From JBNNGK01 sp050268245 (GTDB lineage: Bacteria > Pseudomonadota > Gammaproteobacteria > Enterobacterales > Enterobacteriaceae): a stretch of DNA of 64,000 bases. The notes under the pieces are model-generated. The model saw only the letters and a list, made by a program, of their open reading frames with translations, made no database searches and had not been told where the DNA came from. The stretch covers positions 124,001 through 188,000 of the forward strand of contig NZ_JBNNGK010000001.1 in NCBI RefSeq assembly GCF_050268245.1, in the 5' to 3' direction. A program made the position numbers and the translations under genes. Positions 53,460 through 61,984 of the stretch are shown here, piece by piece; positions within the stretch are counted from its first letter, which is position 1; every line of letters begins with the position of its first letter.

Positions 53460-54009
53460 TTTCGGCTCCCTGCGCCAGCGGCTGTTCAGCGTTGATCAGA
53501 TAGTGCATTAACCGGTGGCGATAGGCTTCTCCAGCCGCCTGCAGTGCCGCTTCATCACAGGTGAAGGTATTATGCACGGCAAAATAGGGCTGCCAGTTCA
53601 TTCCACAGTAAATCGCCGTTGCCTGTAACGGCTGCGCTAATACGGCGAAGTCAGGATAATCACCCAGCTCAAAATGATGCCGATCGCCGCCACTGGTTAC
53701 CGCCCACAGACAATCTTTACCCACCAAGGCGTTACCGTCGTGGCCGTAGGCCCAGCCGTGTTCCAGCACTTTATCGATCCATAATTTCAGCAACGGCGGC
53801 AAGCTGTACCACTGCATCGGATGCTGTAACACCACCAGTTTGGCTCGCGCCAGTGCCTGCTGTTCCGCATGAATATCAATATTAAAGTCGGGATAAAGTT
53901 CGTATAGCGATCGAACTTCAACCTCAGGAATATCCTTCACCGCCTGCAATAAGCACTGATTAGCATGAGAGTGTCGAGGATAAGGGTGGGCGTAGATTAT
54001 CAGAATCAT
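53452..54009 (-). CDS. kefF: KefF, quinone oxidoreductase subunit regulating KefC
   Basis: A 185-residue flavodoxin-fold NAD(P)H:quinone oxidoreductase colinear with E. coli KefF (176), which is needed for full KefC activity and reduces electrophilic quinones. Motifs: LIIYAHPYPRHSHAN, QHPMQWYSLPPLLKLWIDKVLEHGWAYG. It is the first gene of kefFC and its upstream flank is the AT-rich region before the ubiquitin-like gene. Confidence 0.95.
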   Translation of the reverse strand: MILIIYAHPYPRHSHANQCLLQAVKDIPEVEVRSLYELYPDFNIDIHAEQQALARAKLVVLQHPMQWYSLPPLLKLWIDKVLEHGWAYGHDGNALVGKDCLWAVTSGGDRHHFELGDYPDFAVLAQPLQATAIYCGMNWQPYFAVHNTFTCDEAALQAAGEAYRHRLMHYLINAEQPLAQGAENG

Positions 54010-54407
54010 GCGTTGCTCATTGTTGCAAACGGTTTTAAGGCGAAGCCCCGTTAGCTAGACCAGTAATGCAGCCATTAACTGCGGAGCTCAATTCAATATA
54101 AATAATTATTACATCTTAACGCACACTGTTTTCATAATCTTCAAACAATATTCCACAGTAAAAACATAAAAATATATTAATTATTAATACCGATAAAATC
54201 CGTTACCTGTTCCTCAATCGTCCTCAATTACCTCTTATTTTTGACCACGACTTGTTGGTTGCTAAAGCTTGTTCTAGGCTCTATTAGTGGTTTTATTAAC
54301 TAAACACATGACCATTATCTGCATAAATGACTAATGAAATGACAGGTTCTGATATTCTTTTTCACTATCACATCAGTCTTGTTCATTATCAATTACGGAG
54401 CTTATAA
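54010..54407. other. AT-rich non-coding region upstream of the ubiquitin-like gene
   Basis: This is a 398-base region with no open frame of note and obviously lower G+C than the neighbours. It contains short palindromes such as ATTAATTATTAAT around 54177. It should hold divergent promoters for kefFC and the ubiquitin-like gene. The latter has a ribosome site ACGGAG ending at 54400. A TTGACC at 54241-54246 lacks a good -10 partner. The composition suggests foreign origin and possibly H-NS silencing. Confidence 0.45.
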
Positions 54408-54719
54408 ATGAATAATATTAATCTATTCAAGAAAATATTGATCATGTTTATCACGAGCTTGGCGCTACTGCCACAGTTGGTTCTCGCCATGCAAATTTCT
54501 ATTGTTACGCTCACGGGAACAAATCATGCGTTGACCGTGAATCCAACCGACAGCATTACTGCCGTCAAAGAAAAGTTCGCTGATAAACAAGGCATCCCCG
54601 TTGATCAACAAAAATTATTTTTTAATAACAATCAATTAGAAAACAGCAAAACGCTTACAGATTACGGTATTGGGGACGGTAGCAAGCTAAAATTAGAATT
54701 GAGGTTGAAAGCAGGTTAA
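54408..54719 (+). CDS. Exported ubiquitin-like protein
   Basis: A 103-residue protein. Residues 1-27 form a Sec signal peptide: FKK positive region, hydrophobic ILIMFITSLALL, then a VLA cleavage motif. The predicted mature chain is exactly 76 residues, starts MQIS like ubiquitin (MQIF), and aligns end to end without gaps; I count 40 of 76 identities by eye. Shared stretches include TLTG, DKxGIPxDQQ and LRL. Lysines 27, 29 and 33 are kept; K6, K11, K48 and K63 are lost. The Ile44 patch is altered (L8 kept; I44F, H68K, V70E). The tail is RLKAG, not RLRGG. G+C is 118/312 (38 percent), low for this genome. The closest known parallel is BfUbb of Bacteroides fragilis, a secreted ubiquitin with antagonistic activity. 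The gene stands alone, without E1/E2/E3 or protease genes. Confidence 0.93.
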   Translation: MNNINLFKKILIMFITSLALLPQLVLAMQISIVTLTGTNHALTVNPTDSITAVKEKFADKQGIPVDQQKLFFNNNQLENSKTLTDYGIGDGSKLKLELRLKAG

Positions 54720-54749
54720 CCCACAATAATTGATACTTCCCCAATAAAA

Positions 54750-54773
54750 AAGGCGCTGGCTGAGCAGCGCCTT
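54750..54773. terminator. Bidirectional terminator between the ubiquitin-like gene and carB
   Basis: AAGGCGCTG (54750-54758) pairs with CAGCGCCTT (54765-54773). The A-run before it is a T-run on the minus strand, a strong terminator for carAB, and TTGCATT follows on the plus strand. Confidence 0.85.
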
Positions 54774-54788
54774 TGCATTATTAACGAA

Positions 54789-57700
54789 CTACTTAATGCG
54801 TTGGTGCATTTCCTGCACCGATGTTACCTGCTCGGTTGGGTCGGCTTTCAATGCCATTGCGGTAGCAAAGCCGCCATTCAGGGTGGTGTCGTAGTGCACT
54901 TTATATTGCAGAGCGCTGCGGCGAATGAGTTTGGAATCCTCAATGGCCTGACGCCCGGCCGTCGTATTGACGATGTAAGTGTACTCACCATTCTTGATAC
55001 GGTCCTGAATGTGTGGACGACCTTCATGTACCTTGTTGACCAAGCGCGGATTAATCCCTGCTTCGCCCAACACCACTGCCGTGCCGTGGGTCGCATCCAG
55101 TTCAAAGCCTTGCTTCAACAGGCTAGCGGCCAAATCCACCACCCGCGCTTTGTCGCCTTCACGTACTGACAATAGCGCTCGCCCCTGTTTCTTCATCCCA
55201 GAGTTACTGCCAAGCATCGCTTTGGAGAACGCTTCCGCGAAGGTGCGCCCCACGCCCATCACTTCACCGGTAGAGCGCATTTCTGGCCCCAAAATCGGGT
55301 CAACGCCAGGGAATTTGTTGAACGGCAGCACCACCTCTTTGACCGAATAATAAGGTGGGATCACCTCTTCCGTTACCCCTTGTTCAGCCAAGGTTTTACC
55401 GGCCATGACGCGCGCGGCCACCTTCGCCAACGGCACACCGGTGGCTTTAGAGACGAACGGTACGGTGCGTGCGGCGCGCGGGTTAACTTCAATCAGGTAA
55501 ACTTCGTTGTCCTTAACCGCAAACTGCACGTTCATCAACCCGCGCACTTGCAGCTCGAAAGCCAGTTTTTCTACCTGTTGACGCATCACATCCTGGATTT
55601 CTTTGCTCAGCGTATACGCAGGCAATGAGCACGCGGAGTCGCCAGAGTGCACGCCCGCCTGTTCGATGTGTTCCATGATGCCGCCAATCAACACGCGCTC
55701 ACCATCACAGATGGCATCGACGTCCACTTCCACCGCATCATCCAGGAAACGATCCAGCAACACGGGCGCATCGTTAGACACGCTCACCGCATTCTGGAAG
55801 TAACGGCGCAGGTCGATTTCGTCGTAGACGATTTCCATCGCGCGGCCACCCAGCACATAAGAAGGACGTACCACTAACGGATAGCCGATACTGGCAGCCT
55901 TCTCCACCGCCTGTTCAATCGCCGTCACGGTGGCGTTCGCCGGCTGTTTCAAGCCCAGACGGTTAACCGCCTGCTGGAAACGCTCACGGTCTTCAGCACG
56001 GTCGATAGCATCCGGGCTGGTGCCGATAATCGGTACGCCTGCTGCTTCCAGCTCACGCGCCAGTTTCAGCGGCGTCTGACCACCGTACTGCACGATGACG
56101 CCCTTCGGCTGTTCGATGCGCACGATTTCCAGCACGTCTTCCAGCGTAACCGGCTCGAAGTAGAGGCGGTCAGAGGTATCGTAATCGGTAGAGACGGTCT
56201 CCGGGTTACAGTTAACCATAATGGTTTCGTAACCGTCTTCGCGCAGCGCCAAGGAAGCGTGCACGCAGCAGTAGTCAAACTCGATGCCTTGGCCGATGCG
56301 GTTCGGGCCACCGCCCAGCACCATGACTTTCGGGCGATCGTGAGTCGGGTTAGATTCGCACTCTTCTTCATAAGTGGAATACATGTAGGCGGTATCGGTG
56401 GAGAACTCGGCCGCACAGGTATCCACACGTTTGTAAACCGGGTGTAAGCCGTAACCGTGACGCAATTTCCGCACCGCGCTTTCCGCGACACCGGCCAGTT
56501 TTGCCAAACGCGCATCGGCAAAGCCTTTACGTTTCAAGGTACGCAGGAATTCCGGCGTTAAGCCGTTGATACCAGTCGCTGCGACCTGCTCTTCCAAGCG
56601 CACCAGCTCTTCAATCTGCACCAAGAACCAGCGGTCAATGTTGGTCAGGTTGAAGACGCCATCAACTGACAAGCCAGCACGGAAGGCATCTGCGATATAC
56701 CAGATACGATCAGAACCGGCATCTTTCAATTCGCGGCGGATTTTGGTCAACGCCTCAGGATCGTCCAGGCTCACTTTCGGATCGAAGCCGGTTGCGCCCA
56801 CTTCCAAGCCACGCAATGCTTTCTGCAAGGATTCTTGTTGGGTACGGCCAATCGCCATCACTTCGCCGACCGATTTCATTTGGGTCGTCAGGCGGTCATT
56901 GGAACCGACGAATTTCTCAAAGTTGAAGCGAGGAATTTTAGTCACGACGTAGTCGATGGACGGTTCGAAGGAGGCAGGAGTACGGCCACCGGTGATGTCA
57001 TTCATCAGTTCGTCGAGGGTATAACCCACCGCCAGTTTGGCCGCGATTTTAGCAATCGGGAAGCCGGTCGCTTTCGATGCCAACGCCGAGGAGCGTGACA
57101 CGCGCGGGTTCATTTCGATGACAATCAAACGGCCAGTTTTCGGGTTAACCGAAAACTGTACGTTAGAACCGCCGGTTTCCACGCCGATTTCGCGCAATAC
57201 CGCCATCGAGGCGTTACGCATGATTTGGTATTCTTTGTCGGTCAGCGTTTGTGCTGGTGCAACCGTGATCGAGTCGCCGGTGTGAATACCCATGGCATCA
57301 AAGTTTTCAATGGAGCAAACAATGATGCAGTTGTCGTTCTTATCGCGCACCACCTCCATCTCGTACTCTTTCCAACCGATCAGTGATTCATCAATCAGCA
57401 GTTCGTTGGTTGGCGACAGATCCAGACCGCGTTCGCAAATTTCTTCGAACTCTTCGCGGTTGTAGGCGATACCGCCACCGGTGCCGCCCATGGTAAAGGA
57501 CGGACGGATGATGCACGGGAAACCGACGTCGGCCGCCACGGCCAGCGCTTCTTCCATATTATGTGCAATGCCGGAACGTGCAGTATCTAAACCAATTTTC
57601 TTCATGGCGACGTCAAAACGACGACGGTCTTCGGCTTTATCGATGGCATCGGCTGTCGCACCGATCATGGTCACACCAAACTCCGCCAATACGCCTTGAC

Positions 57701-58010
57701 GTTCTAGCTCCAGCGCACAGTTCAGCGCCGTCTGCCCCCCCATGGTCGGTAATACCGCGTCTGGGCGCTCTTTTTCGATGATTTTGCGTACCACTTCCCA
57801 GTGAATCGGCTCGATGTAGGTGGCATCGGCCATTTCTGGGTCGGTCATGATGGTTGCCGGGTTCGAGTTAACCAAAATAACGCGGTAACCCTCTTCACGC
57901 AGCGCCTTACACGCCTGTGCTCCCGAGTAATCGAATTCACATGCCTGGCCGATAACAATCGGGCCAGCGCCGAGGATCAGGATGCTTTTTATATCTGTAC
58001 GTTTTGGCAT
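54789..58010 (-). CDS. carB: Carbamoyl phosphate synthase large subunit
   Basis: A 1073-residue enzyme, the same length as E. coli CarB, that makes carbamoyl phosphate from bicarbonate, ammonia and two ATP for pyrimidine and arginine synthesis. It has two homologous ATP-grasp halves (AGPIVIGQACEFDYSG near the start; GGGPNRIGQGIEFDYCC beginning near residue 560), an oligomerisation region between, and a C-terminal allosteric MGS domain that senses UMP and ornithine. It starts 18 bases after carA. Confidence 0.97.
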   Translation of the reverse strand: MPKRTDIKSILILGAGPIVIGQACEFDYSGAQACKALREEGYRVILVNSNPATIMTDPEMADATYIEPIHWEVVRKIIEKERPDAVLPTMGGQTALNCALELERQGVLAEFGVTMIGATADAIDKAEDRRRFDVAMKKIGLDTARSGIAHNMEEALAVAADVGFPCIIRPSFTMGGTGGGIAYNREEFEEICERGLDLSPTNELLIDESLIGWKEYEMEVVRDKNDNCIIVCSIENFDAMGIHTGDSITVAPAQTLTDKEYQIMRNASMAVLREIGVETGGSNVQFSVNPKTGRLIVIEMNPRVSRSSALASKATGFPIAKIAAKLAVGYTLDELMNDITGGRTPASFEPSIDYVVTKIPRFNFEKFVGSNDRLTTQMKSVGEVMAIGRTQQESLQKALRGLEVGATGFDPKVSLDDPEALTKIRRELKDAGSDRIWYIADAFRAGLSVDGVFNLTNIDRWFLVQIEELVRLEEQVAATGINGLTPEFLRTLKRKGFADARLAKLAGVAESAVRKLRHGYGLHPVYKRVDTCAAEFSTDTAYMYSTYEEECESNPTHDRPKVMVLGGGPNRIGQGIEFDYCCVHASLALREDGYETIMVNCNPETVSTDYDTSDRLYFEPVTLEDVLEIVRIEQPKGVIVQYGGQTPLKLARELEAAGVPIIGTSPDAIDRAEDRERFQQAVNRLGLKQPANATVTAIEQAVEKAASIGYPLVVRPSYVLGGRAMEIVYDEIDLRRYFQNAVSVSNDAPVLLDRFLDDAVEVDVDAICDGERVLIGGIMEHIEQAGVHSGDSACSLPAYTLSKEIQDVMRQQVEKLAFELQVRGLMNVQFAVKDNEVYLIEVNPRAARTVPFVSKATGVPLAKVAARVMAGKTLAEQGVTEEVIPPYYSVKEVVLPFNKFPGVDPILGPEMRSTGEVMGVGRTFAEAFSKAMLGSNSGMKKQGRALLSVREGDKARVVDLAASLLKQGFELDATHGTAVVLGEAGINPRLVNKVHEGRPHIQDRIKNGEYTYIVNTTAGRQAIEDSKLIRRSALQYKVHYDTTLNGGFATAMALKADPTEQVTSVQEMHQRIK

Positions 58011-58028
58011 GGCTATTATGGCTCCTGA

Positions 58029-59177
58029 TTATTTGGCGTTGGAACGGTAAGTCTCAATCAGTTCGATGAAGTGATCGAACAACGGTGCTGCATCGTGCGG
58101 GCCTGGGCTGGCTTCCGGGTGGCCTTGGAAGCTGAACGCTGCCTTATCAGTGCGATGAATACCCTGCACCGTGTGGTCGAACAGTGACTTGTGAGTTACG
58201 CGCAGCGTCGCAGGCAAGTTATTTTCGTCAACGGCAAAACCGTGGTTTTGCGCAGTGATCATCACCGTGTTGTTATCCAGGTCTTTTACTGGATGGTTGC
58301 CGCCGTGATGGCCGAGTTTCATCTTCACCGTTTGCGCGCCGCTGGCTAGCGCCAACAGTTGGTGACCCAAGCAAATGCCAAAGATCGGAATGTCGGTTTC
58401 AAGGAACTGTTGGATAGCGGCAATAGCATAATCACATGGCTCAGGATCGCCCGGTCCGTTAGATAAAAAGATGCCATCAGGATTCATTTTCAACACCTCG
58501 TCAGCCGAGGTCTGCGCCGGTACCACCGTCAAGCGGCAACCGCGATCCACCAGCATCCGCAGGATGTTGCGCTTTGCGCCGAAGTCATAGGCCACGACGT
58601 GGAACGGCAGCTCGGATTCTGCTTTAGCTGCTGGCAGCTCATCTTCCAGCGTCCAGCTCCCTTGCTGCCAAGGGTAAGCTTCTTGGGTGGTGACTTCTTT
58701 TGCCAGATCCATACCTTTCAAACCAGGGAAAGCCTTCGCTCTTTCCAGTGCCAATGCGGCATCCGGCGCGTCACCGGCAATAATGCAGCCGTTCTGTGCG
58801 CCTTTTTCACGCAGCAGACGCGTCAGTTTGCGGGTGTCAATATCCGCAATCGCCACAATATTGTTGCGCTTGAGGTAGTCGGATAGGTTTTCTTCACTGC
58901 GGTAATTACTGGCAATCAGGGGAAGGTCGCGAATAACCAGACCTTGAGCGTGAACAGCGGAGGATTCTGCGTCGGAAGTATTGGTGCCGACATTGCCGAT
59001 ATGAGGATAAGTAAGAGTAACGATCTGGCGGGAGTAGGAAGGATCAGTGAGGATTTCTTGATAGCCGGTCATCGACGTATTGAAGACCACTTCCCCCACT
59101 GCCGTACCTTCTGCCCCGATGGCCCGACCGTGGAATTGGGTTCCGTCTTCCAGAACCAATAGCGCTGACTTAATCAA
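58029..59177 (-). CDS. carA: Carbamoyl phosphate synthase small (glutaminase) subunit, TTG start
   Basis: A 382-residue class I glutamine amidotransferase, the same length as E. coli CarA, that feeds ammonia to CarB. The nucleophile cysteine lies in FGICLGHQLLALA, with the His-Glu pair in FQGHPEASPGPHDA. The start codon is taken as TTG 59177, read as MIKSALLVLEDG, five bases after GGAGGG. E. coli carA also starts with UUG. An upstream in-frame ATG at 59204 would add nine residues across the operator region and lacks a ribosome site. Confidence 0.96.
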   Translation of the reverse strand: MIKSALLVLEDGTQFHGRAIGAEGTAVGEVVFNTSMTGYQEILTDPSYSRQIVTLTYPHIGNVGTNTSDAESSAVHAQGLVIRDLPLIASNYRSEENLSDYLKRNNIVAIADIDTRKLTRLLREKGAQNGCIIAGDAPDAALALERAKAFPGLKGMDLAKEVTTQEAYPWQQGSWTLEDELPAAKAESELPFHVVAYDFGAKRNILRMLVDRGCRLTVVPAQTSADEVLKMNPDGIFLSNGPGDPEPCDYAIAAIQQFLETDIPIFGICLGHQLLALASGAQTVKMKLGHHGGNHPVKDLDNNTVMITAQNHGFAVDENNLPATLRVTHKSLFDHTVQGIHRTDKAAFSFQGHPEASPGPHDAAPLFDHFIELIETYRSNAK

Positions 59178-59189
59178 AACACCCTCCGA

Positions 59190-59224
59190 GGAATAATAAA
59201 TCACAATATTTGCATATTAATTCA
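59190..59224 (-). promoter_or_regulatory. ARG box pair (ArgR operator) for carAB
   Basis: On the minus strand TGAATTAATATGCA (59224-59211) and TGATTTATTATTCC (59203-59190) each resemble the ARG box core TGAATNNNNATTCA. Their centres are 21 bases apart, the spacing of paired ArgR sites. In E. coli such a pair overlaps carAB promoter P2. Confidence 0.7.
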
Positions 59225-59645
59225 GATAACACGATCTAAATCAATGCAAAAACCGCCCTCAAGGCTAATTTTTGGCAAATTGGGCGCATTTTAATGATGC
59301 GAGCCTAGATTGTCTACTCCAACCGCCATTTTTTATCTTATTTTTGCTGTTTTCGTGGTTTTATCACCGCATCAGCCACGAAAACACATGCAAACTTGAG
59401 TTTGTAAACGGTTGCGAGAAATTATGACAGCAAAACCATGTCCCACAGAGATTAAAAGGGCGAGAAAAAGTATCGAGGGTGAATAAATGATGATAAAACG
59501 GTAGTTAATGCAGAAAAACAACAGTAATTAATAAAAATTAATCGAAATACCCATTTATCATGTTAAAAAAATAGAGTGATAAAATATCACCCTACTTTTC
59601 AAAAAGTTAAATTAAAATAAAACACATTATCCGAATAAAGATCAA
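59205..59645 (-). promoter_or_regulatory. carA-dapB control region with PurR box at 59402-59417
   Basis: A 441-base non-coding region, AT-rich toward dapB. Read on the minus strand, 59417-59402 is TCGCAACCGTTTACAA, a good match to the PurR operator core (GCAANCGNTTNC). E. coli carAB promoter P1 is repressed by PurR from an upstream site, so P1 is expected just downstream of it. PepA, IHF and RutR sites known in E. coli were not resolved. No gene is visible. Confidence 0.6.
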
Positions 59646-60467
59646 TCACAACTCATCTAAATTTAGCACATCTCGCATATCAAATAGGCCATTTTGATGG
59701 TTAGCAAGCCAATTAGCCGCCCGCACCGCACCATTCGCAAATGTCATGCGACTTGACGCTTTATGCGTAATTTCTACCCGCTCACCGATGTCGGCAAACA
59801 TCGCGGTGTGCTCACCGACAATATCACCCGCACGAATGGTGGCAAAACCAATACTGTGCGGTTCACGCTCTCCGGTGTAACCTTCACGTGCATACACCGC
59901 GCACTGTTTCAAATCACGCCCTAATGCATCAGCGATCGCCTCCCCCATGGCCAAGGCAGTGCCTGATGGCGCATCTACTTTATGCCGATGATGTGCTTCA
60001 ACGATTTCAATATCGGTGTAGTCGCCCATCACTTTGGCGGCTTTTTCCAGCAGTTTTAGCACCACGTTAACGCCAACGCTAAAATTAGCCGCGAAAACGA
60101 TGCCAATCTGTTTGGCCGCTTCACGAATTGCCGCTTTACCGGCATCGTCAAAGCCGGTAGTACCAATCACCATGGCTTTGTTATGCGCCACGCAAAATGC
60201 CAAATGCGCCAGCGTACCTTCCGGACGGGTGAAATCGATAAGAATATCAAAGTCATCTACCACGTTATCGAGGCTGTCACTAACCTTGATACCTAATGCC
60301 CCCACGCCCGCCAGCTCACCCGCATCAGTATTTACCAGGCTCGAACCTGGGCGCTCTAAGGCAGCCCCGAGCACCACGCCTTGCGCCTGCTGGACAGCCT
60401 GAATCAATTGACGCCCCATACGGCCACCGGAACCCGCAATCGCGATACGGATTTGTGAATCAGTCAT
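59646..60467 (-). CDS. dapB: 4-hydroxy-tetrahydrodipicolinate reductase
   Basis: A 273-residue NAD(P)H-dependent enzyme of lysine and diaminopimelate synthesis, the same length as E. coli DapB. The nucleotide-binding motif AIAGSGGRMGRQLIQA is N-terminal, and the catalytic EAHHRHKVDAPSGTA block is intact. The adjacent dapB-carA-carB order is conserved in enterobacteria. Confidence 0.97.
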   Translation of the reverse strand: MTDSQIRIAIAGSGGRMGRQLIQAVQQAQGVVLGAALERPGSSLVNTDAGELAGVGALGIKVSDSLDNVVDDFDILIDFTRPEGTLAHLAFCVAHNKAMVIGTTGFDDAGKAAIREAAKQIGIVFAANFSVGVNVVLKLLEKAAKVMGDYTDIEIVEAHHRHKVDAPSGTALAMGEAIADALGRDLKQCAVYAREGYTGEREPHSIGFATIRAGDIVGEHTAMFADIGERVEITHKASSRMTFANGAVRAANWLANHQNGLFDMRDVLNLDEL

Positions 60468-60977
60468 TGTTCTCTCTCTCTTTTGTGATTTGACGTCTAT
60501 CTCACCGACCCAGCATCATTGGATTTCTCATCAAGAGCGTCAATGTATAACCAATGGATCGGGTATCGATTCGAACCACGTTCTTGCAAGCTCATACCGT
60601 GAACAGCCAGAATGATATGTATTAGCCTGATAAACTAACCATTCGGCTGCGTCAACGGCGCCAGCACCGTCGATTTTACGGACATATCGTTTCAGGGTAA
60701 CTGCCCTGCCTTATCACCACCAGTGGATTTAAATCATGATAAGAAAATAATGATATCGCCGCCTTTTTATCAGTAACACTATCAATCGAATACCATTCAA
60801 CCTTGGCTGCTGTAGGCGTTGATGGTACATAATCATGCAGTTTCTATTGCGGATAATAGCCCCATATGATGGCATTGGACGAATCCTCGGCGTTTCTACT
60901 GCCTTTACCATTTGGCCGTGACGGATAAAGCACACAGACCGCGGAACCCTAATATGGGGCGTTTTACCAACCGATGA
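60468..60977. other. dapB-ispH spacer, no intact gene
   Basis: This is a 510-base region where E. coli carries rihC between ispH and dapB. No intact frame is convincing. A coding-like remnant is listed separately at 60676-60948. The dapB promoter should lie within 60468-60600 but cannot be pinned down. Confidence 0.5.
60676..60948 (-). pseudogene. Possible decayed coding remnant between dapB and ispH
   Basis: One minus-strand frame of 91 codons is interrupted by a single TAG at codon 35 (60844-60846) and ends at a TAA at 60676. Both halves read like real protein (NAIIWGYYP before the stop; VEWYSIDSVTDKKAAISLF and YHDLNPLVVIRQ after it). No start codon is obvious. I do not recognise the family, and it is not clearly RihC. 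Chance cannot be excluded. Confidence 0.3.
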
Positions 60978-61008
60978 ATGTAAAAACGGGGAGCCTAGGC
61001 TCCCCGTT
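60978..61008 (-). terminator. Terminator of the ileS-lspA-fkpB-ispH operon
   Basis: AACGGGGAGCCT and AGGCTCCCCGTT (60985-61008) form a perfect 24-base palindrome followed on the minus strand by TTTTT. It lies 23 bases past the ispH stop. Confidence 0.88.
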
Positions 61009-61030
61009 ATTGCTAATGATACCACAGCGG

Positions 61031-61984
61031 TCAATCGACCTGCTTAATATCCACACGCAGCTCTTTAGGCACTTCGAACACGATGTTCTCTTCACGCCCG
61101 CTGATTTCCTGCACGTCTTTACCACCCAGGGCTTTTAAGCGACTGATCACATCCTGCACCAGCACATCTGGCGCGGAAGCGCCGGCTGTCACACCGACAT
61201 TAACCGCATTCTTGAGCCACTGCTCTTGAATATCCGCTGCGGAATCAATCAGATAAGCGGGTTTTCCGACGCGCTGCGCCAACTCTGCTAAGCGGTTGGA
61301 GTTGGACGAGTTCTTCGATCCCACCACCAACACCACATCAGCATCCCCCGCCAGATTGCGCACCGCCTCTTGGCGGTTGGTGGTGGCGTAGCAGATGTCA
61401 TCCTTGCGTGGACCGATAATTTTCGGGAAGCGTTGGCGCAAGGCGTCAATCACATCCGAGGTATCATCTACCGATAGCGTAGTTTGTGTCATAAAGCACA
61501 GGTTGTTCTCATTCTTCACCTGTAGCTTCCAAACGTCCTCCGGCGACTCGACCAGATACATTCCCCCTTCCGGGTTGCTGTACTGCCCCATGGTGCCTTC
61601 AACTTCTGGGTGACCCGCATGGCCGATGAGAATAGCTTCGGTGCCTTTACGGCTTGCCCGCGCCACTTCCATGTGCACTTTCGTGACCAGTGGGCATGTG
61701 GCATCAAACAGCATGGTCAAGTCACGCGCTTTCGCTTCAGCACGCACCGCCTGAGAGACACCATGGGCCGAAAAGATCAGAATCGAACCGTCCGGCACTT
61801 CTGAAATTTCTTCAATAAACACCGCACCGCGCGCACGCAAGCTGTCTACGACGTAGCGGTTATGTACGACTTCGTGACGAACATAGATCGGCGCACCATA
61901 AATCTCCAAGGCACGTTCAACAATGCTGATCGCGCGATCAACCCCCGCGCAAAAGCCGCGTGGGTTAGCCAGCAATATTTGCAT
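61031..61984 (-). CDS. ispH: 4-hydroxy-3-methylbut-2-enyl diphosphate reductase
   Basis: A 317-residue Fe-S enzyme of the MEP isoprenoid pathway that yields IPP and DMAPP. The three cluster cysteines appear in NPRGFCAGVD, FDATCPLVTKVH and DDICYATTNRQ; the catalytic glutamate lies in HPEVEGTMGQ. It is one residue longer than E. coli IspH. ATG 61984 gives MQILLANPRGF; the longer frame lies inside fkpB. It overlaps fkpB by 20 bases. Confidence 0.97.
   Translation of the reverse strand: MQILLANPRGFCAGVDRAISIVERALEIYGAPIYVRHEVVHNRYVVDSLRARGAVFIEEISEVPDGSILIFSAHGVSQAVRAEAKARDLTMLFDATCPLVTKVHMEVARASRKGTEAILIGHAGHPEVEGTMGQYSNPEGGMYLVESPEDVWKLQVKNENNLCFMTQTTLSVDDTSDVIDALRQRFPKIIGPRKDDICYATTNRQEAVRNLAGDADVVLVVGSKNSSNSNRLAELAQRVGKPAYLIDSAADIQEQWLKNAVNVGVTAGASAPDVLVQDVISRLKALGGKDVQEISGREENIVFEVPKELRVDIKQVD

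Noticed and set aside
60729..61034. 101-codon minus-strand frame between dapB and ispH
   Set aside because: It crosses the strong ispH terminator palindrome and is rich in basic and unusual residues; another frame in the same place looks more protein-like.
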